A stretch of DNA of 64,000 nucleotides, taken from Rutidosis leptorrhynchoides. Lineage: Eukaryota; Streptophyta; Magnoliopsida; Asterales; Asteraceae. The notes beneath the pieces are model-generated. The model had not been told where the DNA came from. It saw nothing but the letters and a program-made list of their open reading frames with translations, and did not search any database. The position numbers and the translations under genes are program-made. Positions within the stretch are counted from its first letter, which is position 1; each line of letters begins with the position of its first letter. Positions 1 to 10,757 of the stretch are shown in pieces. The DNA is taken from the NCBI RefSeq assembly GCF_046630445.1, contig NC_092338.1, positions 154,056,501-154,120,500 of the forward strand, in the 5' to 3' direction.

Positions 1-164
1 TATTATTAATTCTGGTTAAATTTGCTTATGTGACGACTTGTGGTTAACTTACAATTTATAGTAATTATCTTATACACTTAGGAGATTCCAAATCAATCAA
101 AACTTATCCATACATTTATTTATTATTATTTAAATAAAGATAAAGATATAGCTAATTCTAACTT

Positions 165-283
<119 letters not shown>

Positions 284-779
284 TATAATTATAATAATAA
301 AATAATAATGATTTCTTTATATAAAGATATGACGATTCAACTTTTTTATTATCATTATAATAATAAATAATAATGAATAATGAATATATATTAATAATAA
401 TGAATTCATATACTACGTACAACGTAAATGGAATCATATACAACGTAATAGGATTCATATTAATTTTAGATATTTTCTCGATTAGTAAATATATACGGAG
501 TATAAACTTAAATATGTGGCAATAATTCCGGGCATATATCTATCCTTTTATGTTATTCATTGTTTGTTTCCTTGATCTTATTGTTAAGTGTCATGTATCA
601 TTTAAGTAGAATGTATTGGTATCTTTGTACTGTATTAAAATAAAAATAATTTATTTATATTTTGTTGTAAATAGTTAAGTAAATATAATATAATATATTA
701 GAAGATGATTCTTATACCACTATTTAGTAATACACCAATAAAACTTCTATACTTATATATAAATTAATTTAAAAAAAAA

Positions 780-838
780 ATTGGGTAAGCAAGGAAACCC
801 CCTATGAACAAGCACATTGATTTCCCCATAGAAGGTAA
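780..838. repeat. Dispersed repeat block, copy 1
   Basis: About 58 bp containing CTATGAACAAGCACATTG and CCCATAGAAGGTAAAA. A close copy lies at 35948-36008. It looks like a dispersed, transposon-derived module. Its family is not identified. Confidence 0.6.
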
Positions 839-1410
839 AACTTCGGGTAAATAAATTTTATATTGTGTAACCTTGAATGAGAACAATGATTGATGCATTC
901 TAATTATATTCAAATAATAAGGTTTATGACATTAATATTTTCAATACTAATGTGTGATGACCCAGAAATTTCGACTAAATTTAAACTTAATCTTTGTATG
1001 ATTAACATTTCTGACACGATAAGCAAAGTCTGTAAAACTGAATCTCAAAATTTTTGAATTACTTTTATATATTTAAATACCTTCGGTTGTTTTCGACGAT
1101 TCGCGAACAATTATATGTAAAAAGATACATATATACTATAACATGAAAAGGTAACAATGTATTAATTGTTTGATACCGTACATTAAACTTATTGGTTTAA
1201 ATATCTATTTGAATGTATATGATAAGTTGAAATATTTATTATTAAAATTTATTTATAAATAACGTCCAATGTGTATTTAAAAACTGATTTATGTATATTA
1301 AAAAGATATATACATATATATAATAAACGATAGTAACATTCGTTTATTGATTCAATTGATATTTAGATAAGTTAACTAAAGCGTTTAAGATGAACCAGTT
1401 AAACACTAAT

Positions 1411-1518
1411 TTGCTACAGTGTTTTCAAATTGCCACATTACTCAAAATGCTACAGTGTTTTCGAAAATCACTATTTGCTACAGTGAAATTGACTTTGCTA
1501 CAGTAACTTTGCTACAGT
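1411..1518 (+). promoter_or_regulatory. GCTACAGT repeat cluster in solo LTR 1
   Basis: Five copies of GCTACAGT, mostly preceded by TT, at about 1412, 1448, 1476, 1496 and 1510, in the upstream half of the LTR and about 400 bp before its palindrome pair. I do not see this cluster in the LTRs of B, C or D. A role as an enhancer array is inferred only from position and repetition. Confidence 0.55.
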
Positions 1519-1897
1519 AAAACACTATTTTAAAATGTATTTTTAACAAATAACGAGACGATGATTTATAGAAGTAAATGACCAAAATACTCGAAAGTTT
1601 AAGATATACTATGAGTGGTATAGTTTATGGATAACTTAAGGCTATATCTTGACAGAGGTACGTGTCACGAAACGTAAAATGCAAGTTTTCTCAGCGTACG
1701 AAAGGACATTCGAAAAACCAGAACCGGGACATAAGTCGAGTGATGACGTACGACTTATCGGAACAAAAATTACAAGTCAACTATGCACGTGAATTTAATA
1801 TAATATATAATTAATTATTTAAATTATATATATTATATTAATATTTAATTATGTCGACAAGCTAGGAGCCAAAATAATGTGAGCTGTCCCTGGTCCT

Positions 1898-1943
1898 CAT
1901 GCGAGTCGCATGGCCAGAAGGCCATTTCCATGCGAGTCGCATG
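1898..1943 (+). promoter_or_regulatory. Paired 16-bp palindromes upstream of LTR TATA box
   Basis: Two near-palindromes, CATGCGAGTCGCATGG and CCATGCGAGTCGCATG, whose cores start 31 bp apart, followed by a TATA-like sequence (TATAAATTT) near 1966. Equivalent pairs occur in the LTRs of elements B and C, suggesting a protein-binding site pair in the LTR promoter. Confidence 0.6.
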
Positions 1944-2040
1944 ACTCCAGATTTCAGGCCACATCTATAAATTTCAGTGTTTTCGCTCGATTTAAATCAC
2001 ACACATACACAAATATATATATACTCCGTAATATTATTTA

Positions 2041-2043
<3 letters not shown>

Positions 2044-2104
<61 letters not shown>
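2044..2104. repeat. (ATT)n microsatellite in solo LTR 1
   Basis: About 60 bp of ATT repeats. The same position in the LTRs of B and C also holds ATT runs, so the microsatellite is an inherited LTR component. The Leu-rich reading frame over it is an artefact. Confidence 0.95.
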
Positions 2105-2106
<2 letters not shown>

Positions 2107-2379
2107 AAGATTATTATTAATCTTATTATTTTTTATTATTATTAGTGTTATTATTTTTGCGATACAAAAATAATAATGTACAAAAAATATTACGACGGAG
2201 TGCTGTCCAAGTAATTTTCAAAATATGTTTTCGAGCGGGAAAGAGCTAAGGAAAATATGAGTTATTGCCAAGGAAATTATGGGTAATGTTCGGGGGTATT
2301 TTTGTGAATCAAACCTCGTGTTTATCATCTCCGATGCGTCTACGTGCTTTCCTGCAATATTGTATATCAATATTAAACT

Positions 2380-2717
2380 GTGAGTTTCATAAGATCCCTT
2401 TTACTCTCTACATTTTTGGGCTGAGAATACATGCAAATGCTTTATTAACCGATATACAATATTTATATGCGTGAGTTTCATAAGATCCCTTTTACTCTCT
2501 ACATTTTTGGGCTGAGAATACATGCAAATGCTTTATTAACCGATATACAATATTTATATGCGTGAGTTTCATTTGCTCCCTTTTACTCTTTATGTTTTTG
2601 GGCTGAGAATACATGCAAATGATTTAATAACTGTTTTACAATATCTATATGCGTGAGTTTCATTGATCCCTTTTTAATTGCTTTTGCAATCTATATTTTT
2701 GGGCTGAGAATACATGC
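2380..2717 (+). repeat. Tandem repeat (about 91 bp, 3 copies plus a partial) in solo LTR 1
   Basis: Units start at GTGAGTTTCAT near 2380, 2472, 2563 and 2654, and each contains TTTTTGGGCTGAGAATACATGC. The first two units are almost identical and the third and fourth are diverged. Other LTRs in the window carry one such unit, so this LTR has amplified the module that forms one arm of the conserved inverted repeat. Confidence 0.85.
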
Positions 2718-3553
2718 ACTTTATTTTAAACGCAATGGATACAAGTACATACTAAATTCTACACTGAGTTTGAACCGAAAATCCCTTAGCTTTGGTAACT
2801 AGTAACTGCCGGTTATAAGAACTGGTGGGCGCGAGTAGTAGTATATGGATCCATAGGGCTTGATATCCCCGTCCGAGCTAGAGCGCTAGCCTTTTAACGG
2901 ACGTATGCTATTTGAGAAGCGTACACGTTGGTTTGCGTGTATTATTAAGATGATTATACAAAGGGTACAAATTATATAAACATTAAAGTTTAGTTACCAG
3001 GGTGCTCAATTTTGTAGAACCGATTGATAAACGTTTCGAATGAAACAACTGAAATCTTGTGATCCACCTTTTATGTAAAACCTATTGATAAACGTTTTGA
3101 ATAAAACAACTGAACTTTTGTAATCCACATTGATATACGGATTATGTGTAATATTAAAACTATGAACTCACCAACCTTTGTGTTGACACTTGAAGCATGT
3201 TTATTCTCAAGTTTCTAGAAGTCTTCCGCTGTTTGCTTATACGTGATACAAGATATGTGCTTGGAGTCATACATGCTATATACAAGAAACTTGCATTCAC
3301 CAAACCATTACCATGTATCTTATTTTGACTGTATTGTCAACAGATGTATTATTGTAAACCATTTAAATGGTGATTGTCTATACGTAGGAATCATCAGATG
3401 TTAAAAACCTGGAATTTATATATTCATTTATGAAATACCTTTTCAAACGAATACAATGTTACAAAATGTATCACATAGAGGTCAAATACCTCGCAATGAA
3501 ATCAATGAATGACGTGTTCGTCCATATGGATTTGGAGCGATCGTCACATAATG

Positions 3554-3976
3554 TTACCAATCATAAAGAGTTTTTTGCATTGTAATTATATTGTATATTT
3601 GATCAGTATCAATACTAACGTTACGGATAACTAATTTATACATCTTTCATGCACGGGCTCATAAAATTATATATCTATATATTGACGTGGCATCTCGTGG
3701 TTACATTCTGTCACGTGTCACGTCAACAATTTTTGTTAATTTTTTTTAATTAATTAATCATATGGTTTTCTCTTTTATGTTGTAGTTGACTCAAAATATA
3801 AACTAAACAAACTCTCGCGAACTACATCAACCTTCTCATTCAAAAATCCGTACAACTACAACACATAGTTTTATTTAATTTAAATATAACTTAAGTATAT
3901 GTGTTTAAAAACTGTGCAACATTAAATGAGAACAATTGATTGTTGCATTACAATTATATTTAATACAAATGTTTAT
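3554..3976. other. Helitron-like remnant between the two solo LTRs
   Basis: No gene. The part at about 3566-3663 aligns by eye with 21799-21907, which ends in a Helitron-style hairpin plus CTAGT, but here the terminal CTAGT is lost. The rest is AT-rich and unassigned. Confidence 0.5.
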
Positions 3977-4694
3977 CAAACTATAATAACCCGACTTTTT
4001 CCGTTAACTTTCCGTTAAAAAACATAACAACCGTTACTTAAATTCTACAATTTTATATGTAATTTTTTTTAATAATATACTACTATTAATATTGGTTACA
4101 TTTTTTTTTGAAAACACTACGGTTAGTGAAACGGAAAAAAAAATATATTTTAAGATAACAAAATGTATGATTATTAATTTTAATAATTAGATTATATAAT
4201 AATTGAGTTTTGAAAATCATTTTAATTAAGTAGGATGATGATACTTATATTTTTATTCAACAAGTATTTATACGCGTATTATGCGAACGTTTCTAGATAT
4301 ATAGTTTTATACACTAATAATTCAAACTAATAAATGAATTAATAATTCAAATTAATAATTCGGTTTAATAATTCAAACTAATAATTCAGTTTATTATTGT
4401 AATATTTTATATTATATAATGGATATAAAAATTCGCAACCCACTTGCCAACTACTCCCATAATTTACGTAACACATGACTTATAAACATTATAATTACTC
4501 TATCATATAATTTAAATATTATAGTGATATTTAAACATAATCTTAATAATTGACTGGAATTAAATATAAAAGGTTTCGAACAATATACATAGATGTATTT
4601 TTTTTTAAAATAAAATTTATCAATCACAGAAACATGTTAAGGCAAAATACATTGGGTTTAGATAACGGATAAAAATCTAATATATATATATTTC

Positions 4695-4890
4695 AGGGAT
4701 ACCCGTAAATGCCATTGTTAATTACCCTTGACTATATATTATATCTATATTTCTTACTATTAAACCCGTGACTACAAAAATTTATAACCCGTGTTTATTT
4801 AATATTACACCCATGATATATCTATACCCGTGACTATACAGTTAATACCCGTGATATCCATTATTGAGATAGATATTTACCCGTGACTCT
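4695..4890 (+). promoter_or_regulatory. ACCCGTGACTAT-type repeat cluster in solo LTR 2
   Basis: About nine imperfect copies of ACCCGTGAC or ACCCGTGATAT, separated by 15-35 bp of AT-rich sequence, in the first third of the LTR just before the presumed leader. Spacing and position fit a repeated transcription-factor site. Function is inferred only. Confidence 0.5.
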
Positions 4891-5520
4891 ATCTTATCTA
4901 TATTATCTATATCAGATTCATTTCATCAAACAACCACGTACACAATTTTTCTCTTAAGAACACCCATCTACTATTAATCATCTTCATCGATCTTCCTTCC
5001 TCAAAAACACCTTCAAGAAATCACTTGATCATAAAATCGTTTACATATTCGGACTCCTCTCGAAGAGCTCTACACATCTGTACCAATAATTTCTTGATTA
5101 GGGTAAGTTTTAAAAACTCTAATTTTTGAGTTTTCATATTTTTGATACATATTATGGTAGATATAGTTTCTAGTGCTCAAGTCCTTGAATATTTACAAAT
5201 GAAATGGTGTTTAATTGATCATTTGAGTAGTTATAATGAAATCCCATTTTTGAACTGATATAAACTCATTCTTACATGTTAAATACAGTTAATCAAAGTT
5301 CATAATTGAATTGCTATCGAAGAGTAGTTAATTTTTCATATAGATATTGCGCGATTTCGATTTCTAGATCAAAAATTGTAATTAATTGATTTTGGTTTGA
5401 AAATTCGTATTTGATATTGCTAATCTGGGAAAGTTGAGTTTACAATCTGTTCTTGGCATGATAATATTTGAAAAGAGCTTGAAAAATTATTAACTTTTCG
5501 TTTAGATATCATATGTTTTC

Positions 5521-8500
5521 TGTAGTGACCCGAACTTTTCCATGTTTATATATATTAATTGAGATTGATATTTACATGATTAAATGTTTCCAACATGTTA
5601 AGCAATCAAACTTGTTAAGACTTGATTAATTGAAATATGTTTCATATAGACAATTGACCACCCAAGTTGATCGGTGATTCACGAACGTTAAAACTTGTAA
5701 AAACTATATGATGACATATATATGGATATATATATATAGTTAACATGATACTATGATAAGAAAACACATCATAAAGTATATTAACAATGAACTACATATG
5801 TAAAAACAAGACTACTAACTTAATGATTTTTAAACGAGACATATATGTAACGATTATCGTTGTAAAGACATTTAATGTATATATATCATATTAAGAGATA
5901 TTCATACATGATAATATCATGATAATAAAATAATTTAAAATCTTATTTGATATTATAAACATTGGGTTAACAACATTTAACAAGATCGTTAACCTAAAGG
6001 TTTCAAAACAACACTTACATGTAACGACTAACGATGACTTAACGACTCAGTTAAAATGTATATACATGTAGTGTTTTAATATGTATTTATACACTTTTGA
6101 AAGACTTCAATACACTTATCAAAATACTTCTACTTAACAAAAATGCTTACAATTACATCCTCGTTCAGTTTCATCAATAATTCTACTCGTATGCACCCGT
6201 ATTCGTACTCGTACAATACACAGCTTTTAGATGTATGTACTATTGGTATATACACTCCAATGATCAGCTCTTAGCAGCCCATGTGAGTCACCTAACACAT
6301 GTGGGAACCATCATTTGGCAACTAGCATGAAATATCTCATAAAATTACAAAAATATGAGTAATCATTCATGACTTATTTACATGAAAACAAAATTACATA
6401 TCATTTATATCTAATCCATACACCAACGACCAAAAACACCTACAAACACTTTCATTCTTCAATTTTCTTCATCTAATTGATCTCTCTCAAGTTCTATCTT
6501 CAAGTTCTAAGTGTTCTTCATAAATTCCAAAAGTTCTAGTTTCATAAAATCAAGAATACTTTCAAGTTTGCTAGCTCACTTCCAATCTTGTAAGGTGATC
6601 ATCCAACCTCAAGAAATCTTTGTTTCTTACAGTAGGTTATCATTCTAATACAAGGTAATAATCATATTCAAACTTTGGTTCAATTTCTATAACTATAACA
6701 ATCTTATTTCAAGTGATGATCTTACTTGAACTTGTTTTCGTGTCATGATTCTGCTTCAAGAACTTCGAGCCATCCAAGGATCCATTGAAGCTAGATCCAT
6801 TTTTCTCTTTTCCAGTAGGTTTATCCAAGGAAATTAAGGTAGTAATGATGTTCATAACATCATTCGATTCATACATATAAAGCTATCTTATTCGAAGGTT
6901 TAAACTTGTAATCACTAGAACATAGTTTAGTTAATTCTAAACTTGTTCGCAAACAAAAGTTAATCCTTCTAACTTGACTTTTAAAATCAACTAAACACAT
7001 GTTCTATATCTATATGATATGCTAACTTAATGATTTAAAACCTGGAAACACGAAAAACACCGTAAAACCGGATTTACGCCGTCGTAGTAACACCGCGGGT
7101 TGTTTTGGGTTAGTTAATTAAAAACTATGATAAACTTTGATTTAAAAGTTGTTATTCTGAGAAAATGATTTTTATTATGAACATGAAACTATATCCAAAA
7201 ATTATGGTTAAACTCAAAGTGAAAGTATGTTTTCTAAAATGGTCATCTAGACGTCGTTCTTTCGACTGAAATGACTACCTTTACAAAAATGACTTGTAAC
7301 TTATTTTTCCGACTATAAACCTATACTTTTTCTGTTTAGATTCATAAAATAGAGTTCAATATGAAACCATAGCAATTTGATTCACTCAAAACGGATTTAA
7401 AATGAAGAAGTTATGGGTAAAACAAGATTGGATAATTTTTCTCATTTTAGCTACGTGAAAATTGGTAACAAATCTATTCCAACCATAACTTAATCAACTT
7501 GTATTGTATATTGTGTAATCTTGAGATACCATAGACACGTATACAATGTTTCGACCTATCATGTCGACACATCTATATATATTTCGGAACAACCATAGAC
7601 ACTCTATATGTGAATGTTGGAGTTAGCTATACAGGGTTGAGGTTGATTCCAAAATATATATAGTTTGAGTTGTGATCAATACTGAGATACGTATACACTG
7701 GGTCGTGGATTGATTCAAGATAATATTTATCGATTTATTTCTGTACATCTAACTGTGGACAACTAGTTATAGGTTACTAACGAGGACAGCTGACTTAATA
7801 AACTTAAAACATCAAAATATATTAAAAGTGTTGTAAATATATTTTGAACATACTTTAATATATATGTATATATTGTTATAGGTTCGTGAATCAACAGTGG
7901 CCAAGTCTTACTTCCCGACGAAGTAAAAATCTGTGAAAGTGAGTTATAGTCCCATTTTTAAAATCTAATATTTTTGGGATGAGAATACATGCAGATTTTA
8001 TAAATGATTTACAAAATAGACACAAGTACGTGAAACTACATTCTATGGTTGAATTATCGAAATCGAATATGCCCCTTTTTATTAAGTCTGGTAATCTAAG
8101 AATTAGGGAACAGACACCCTAATTGACGCGAATCCTAAAGATAGATCTATTGGGCCTAACAAACCCCATCCAAAGTACCGGATGCTTTAGTACTTCGAAA
8201 TTTATATCATATCCGAAGGGTGTCCCGGAATGATGGGGATATTCTTATATATGCATCTTGTTATTGTCGGTTACCAGGTGTTCACCATATGAATGATTTT
8301 TATCTCTATGTATGGGATGTGTATTGAAATATGAAATCTTGTGGTCTATTGTTACGATTTGATATATATAGGTTAAACCTATAACTCACCAACATTTTTG
8401 TTGACGTTTAAAGCATGTTTATTCTCAGGTGAATATTAAGAGCTTCCGCTGTTGCATACTAAAATAAGGACAAGATTTGGAGTCCATGTTTGTATGATAT

Positions 8501-8772
8501 TGTGTAAAAACTGCATTCAAGAAACTGATTTCGATGTAACATATTTGTATTGTAAACCATTATGTAATGGTCGTGTGTAAACAGGATATTTTAGATTATC
8601 ATTATTTGATAATCTACGTAAAGCTTTTTAAACCTTTATTTATGAAATAAAGGTTATGGTTTGTTTTAAAAATGAATGCAGTCTTTGAAAAACGTCTCAT
8701 ATAGAGGTCAAAACCTCGCAACGAAATCAATTAATATGGAACGTTTTTAATCAATAAGAACGGGACATTTCA
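5521..8772 (+). repeat. 5' LTR of element A
   Basis: Starts TGTAGTGACCCG and ends GGGACATTTCA, the TG...CA form. It contains the LTR inverted-repeat modules at 7980-7992 and 8413-8427. The 3' copy is the same length, so no indel separates them. Confidence 0.97.
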
Positions 8773-8774
8773 GT

Positions 8775-8786
8775 TGGTATCAGAGC
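8775..8786 (+). other. Primer binding site (initiator tRNA-Met)
   Basis: TGGTATCAGAGC, two bases after the 5' LTR end, matches the 3' end complement of plant initiator methionine tRNA, the usual primer of Ty3/gypsy elements. Elements B and C have the same site. Confidence 0.9.
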
Positions 8787-8981
8787 GTTGGTCTTAGAGA
8801 ACCAGAAAATTTGCATTAGTGTGTCTTATCGAGTTTGTTAGGATGCATTAGTGAGTCTGGACTTCGACCGTGTTTTCTTTAAAAATGATTGCTTAACATT
8901 TTTGTTGGAAACTATATATTTTTAACATATGAATATTATGTGATATATTAATCTCTTAACGTGTTTGATATTATGTGATAG

Positions 8982-9596
8982 ATGTCTACCTCTAGAACAA
9001 GTCCCATTGACTCACTTAATGATAATGAAGAGTCAAATGTAAATTGGAATAATTTGTGGACTGATTCACAAGTTCCCGAAGAGGAACCGGAAGAAGAGTC
9101 GGAACCGGAAGAAGAATCGGAACCGGAAGAAGAATCGGAACCGGATGAAGAAATAGAACCGGTGGGGGAAATAATAAAACGGTTAAGTAAAAGAAAATCC
9201 TCAACCAACCGACCAAAGTTAATTATGGTCAATGGTGTTTCCGCCAAGGAAGCAAAATATTGGGAGGATTACCAATTCTCCGATGAATCGGATTCCGACG
9301 AGAATTCCGATGATGTTATAGAAATTACCCCAACTGAATTTAAAAAGGCAAAAGAAAATAATAAGGGAAAGGGCATAAAAATAGAGAAATCTAATTCCAA
9401 CCCCGATGAACTTTATATGTATCGTCAACCCCCGAAGTCCTTAAGTTGTAACAATGACCCGGGAACCTCTAAACCACCAGGTTTTTCTAAACCAATGTGG
9501 ACAACGACGGCTCGTATTAGGGGAACATCATATATCCCTAGAAACTTGGCAAAACGAACCAAAACCGAAGAAGAAGAAACGAGCGAGTCGGAATAA
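8982..9596 (+). CDS. Acidic ORF of element A, function unknown
   Basis: A 204-codon ATG-to-stop frame starting 196 bp after the PBS. I do not recognise the protein. Residues about 32-60 are a Glu/Pro tandem repeat (units like EEESEPE). A basic stretch follows (KRLSKRKSS, about 66-74), then a second acidic Asp/Ser stretch, a Lys-rich region and a basic tail (RNLAKRTK). Low complexity with alternating acidic and basic blocks fits a disordered, possibly nuclear, accessory protein. It precedes the F-box ORF by 136 bp in the same orientation, so both could be read from the genomic RNA or a spliced form. Absence of stops in a young element agrees with a real product but does not prove one. No membrane segment or catalytic motif is visible. 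Confidence 0.6.
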   Translation: MSTSRTSPIDSLNDNEESNVNWNNLWTDSQVPEEEPEEESEPEEESEPEEESEPDEEIEPVGEIIKRLSKRKSSTNRPKLIMVNGVSAKEAKYWEDYQFSDESDSDENSDDVIEITPTEFKKAKENNKGKGIKIEKSNSNPDELYMYRQPPKSLSCNNDPGTSKPPGFSKPMWTTTARIRGTSYIPRNLAKRTKTEEEETSESE

Positions 9597-9732
9597 GATA
9601 GTTGTATTCGTGTGGTGTAATATATGTAATATAGTGTTCTTATGCTTTATGATATATGTAAAAATTGCTTGTATTAATAAGTATTTTTTTATGAATCTAA
9701 CTCTTGTCTATTTTACAGTTTAAAAACACAAA

Positions 9733-10416
9733 ATGGATAGACAACCCAATATTTTAAGAGACCTACCCGGAGACATGATTGATGAAATCTTGTCTAGAGT
9801 CGGCCAGAATTCTTCGGCACAACTATTTAAGGCGAGATCAGTTTGTAAGACATTCGAAGAACGTTCCAAGAATGTCTTGGTTTATAAGAGACTTTCGTTT
9901 GAAAGATGGGGGATATCACATTGGGAAACCCATAAGTTACGATGTGTTTATTTTGACGCATATATTGCGGGGAACCCAAATGCTATTTTACGCAACGGGT
10001 TAAGAAATTATTTTGACTCAATATATCCGAATATTGGACTTCGTGATTTAGAAAAAGCGGCTAACATGCAACATAAAGAAGCATGTTATGCTTACGGATT
10101 AGTAATGTTCGCTTCTCACCAAAGTGAGAACAAGAACATCGGGCTACAACTATTAAACAAAACGTTTCCACAAGTGACGGAGTCGGTAATTGGGGTAAGA
10201 AATGAGGTTTTTAGATTATTACGGGACTGTTGGACATTACGTAACCCTCGTCCCTTTGATGACGTTACAACACGCTGTCTTATCAACGGCCATAACGGTT
10301 ATGTTGCACAAGACCAAGGATGGGAAGTAGTCCTAGTAAAACCAGAATGCATGACTTGTTTCTGGACGTATGAATTACGTGTCTTTATTGTCTTTGCTGA
10401 ACGACTTGTGTACTAG
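9733..10416 (+). CDS. Captured F-box protein (At2g35280-like family)
   Basis: An intact 227-codon ORF. Residues about 8-50 form an F-box (LPGDMIDEILSRVG, then VCKTF). F-boxes bind SKP1 in SCF ubiquitin ligases. The rest follows the plant At2g35280-like family as I recall it: GNPNAILRNGLRNYF (about 76-90), a Sel1/TPR-like helix pair (LEKAANMQHKEACYAYGLVM, about 105-124), a repeat ending in GLQLL, and a Cys/Trp C-terminus (CMTCFWTYEL). Length is close to the family. It has no intron, lies in sense orientation between the acidic ORF and gag, and is not a standard Ty3/gypsy gene. The simplest reading is capture of a host F-box mRNA by a Tekay lineage, possibly kept for use against host silencing. 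The fold assignment is strong; the role is inference. Confidence 0.85.
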   Translation: MDRQPNILRDLPGDMIDEILSRVGQNSSAQLFKARSVCKTFEERSKNVLVYKRLSFERWGISHWETHKLRCVYFDAYIAGNPNAILRNGLRNYFDSIYPNIGLRDLEKAANMQHKEACYAYGLVMFASHQSENKNIGLQLLNKTFPQVTESVIGVRNEVFRLLRDCWTLRNPRPFDDVTTRCLINGHNGYVAQDQGWEVVLVKPECMTCFWTYELRVFIVFAERLVY

Positions 10417-10604
10417 CTAGAATTGTCTTCACAACTATCTTGTATCAAAGTTATTGTGTGCTATATTTCATGCTTTATGTAAAATAAGCGATATTGTAAG
10501 TTTGTAAAATATTGTATAAAAGTTTGAACGCGAAATATTATTATAATCAGTTTTTCATATAGAATTGTAGTAGTTGAATTGTATATTAGCTACTAAGTAT
10601 GAAC

Positions 10605-10625
10605 TTAACGGGTAGGTACTACCCG
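10605..10625 (+). other. Internal PPT-like hairpin motif in element A
   Basis: TTAACGGGTAGGTACT is identical to the sequence just before the 3' LTR (15353-15367 plus the first LTR base), but here it lies between the F-box ORF and gag. With the next bases it forms CGGGTAG-GTA-CTACCCG, a perfect 7-bp stem with a 3-base loop. It may be a relic of the template switch that added the upstream ORFs, or a second plus-strand priming site. Confidence 0.6.
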
Positions 10626-10757
10626 AATTTAAACTTATAAAACGCTAATATGAAGAAAAAGCTTTTATAAATGAGTTCATATTATGCTACGAAATACTAT
10701 TAACTACTCTTAATATTCTGTATGATTAACTTGTTCCATTTAACTATTTTGAAGGAA

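Larger units (their letters stand above)
953..3548 (+). mobile_element. Solo LTR 1 (Ty3/gypsy, Tekay-related)
   Basis: It begins TGTGATGACCC and ends GATCGTCACA. It is flanked by perfect 5-bp target duplications TAATG at 948-952 and 3549-3553. No PBS or internal region follows, so this is a solo LTR of 2596 bp left by LTR-LTR recombination. It shares its start sequence, the paired palindromes (1898-1943) and the two inverted-repeat modules (2704-2717 and 3195-3209) with the LTRs of elements B and C, so it belongs to a sister family. The two termini and the duplication are seen directly; the recombination origin is inferred. Confidence 0.93.

Noticed and set aside
1910..2173. Leu-rich frame in solo LTR 1, and a similar one at 53514-53825
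   Set aside because: Translation of ATT repeats; no independent support.
2380..2717. CRISPR-like array of spaced repeats
   Set aside because: This is a eukaryotic LTR tandem duplication; the 'spacers' are also duplicated and no cas genes exist.
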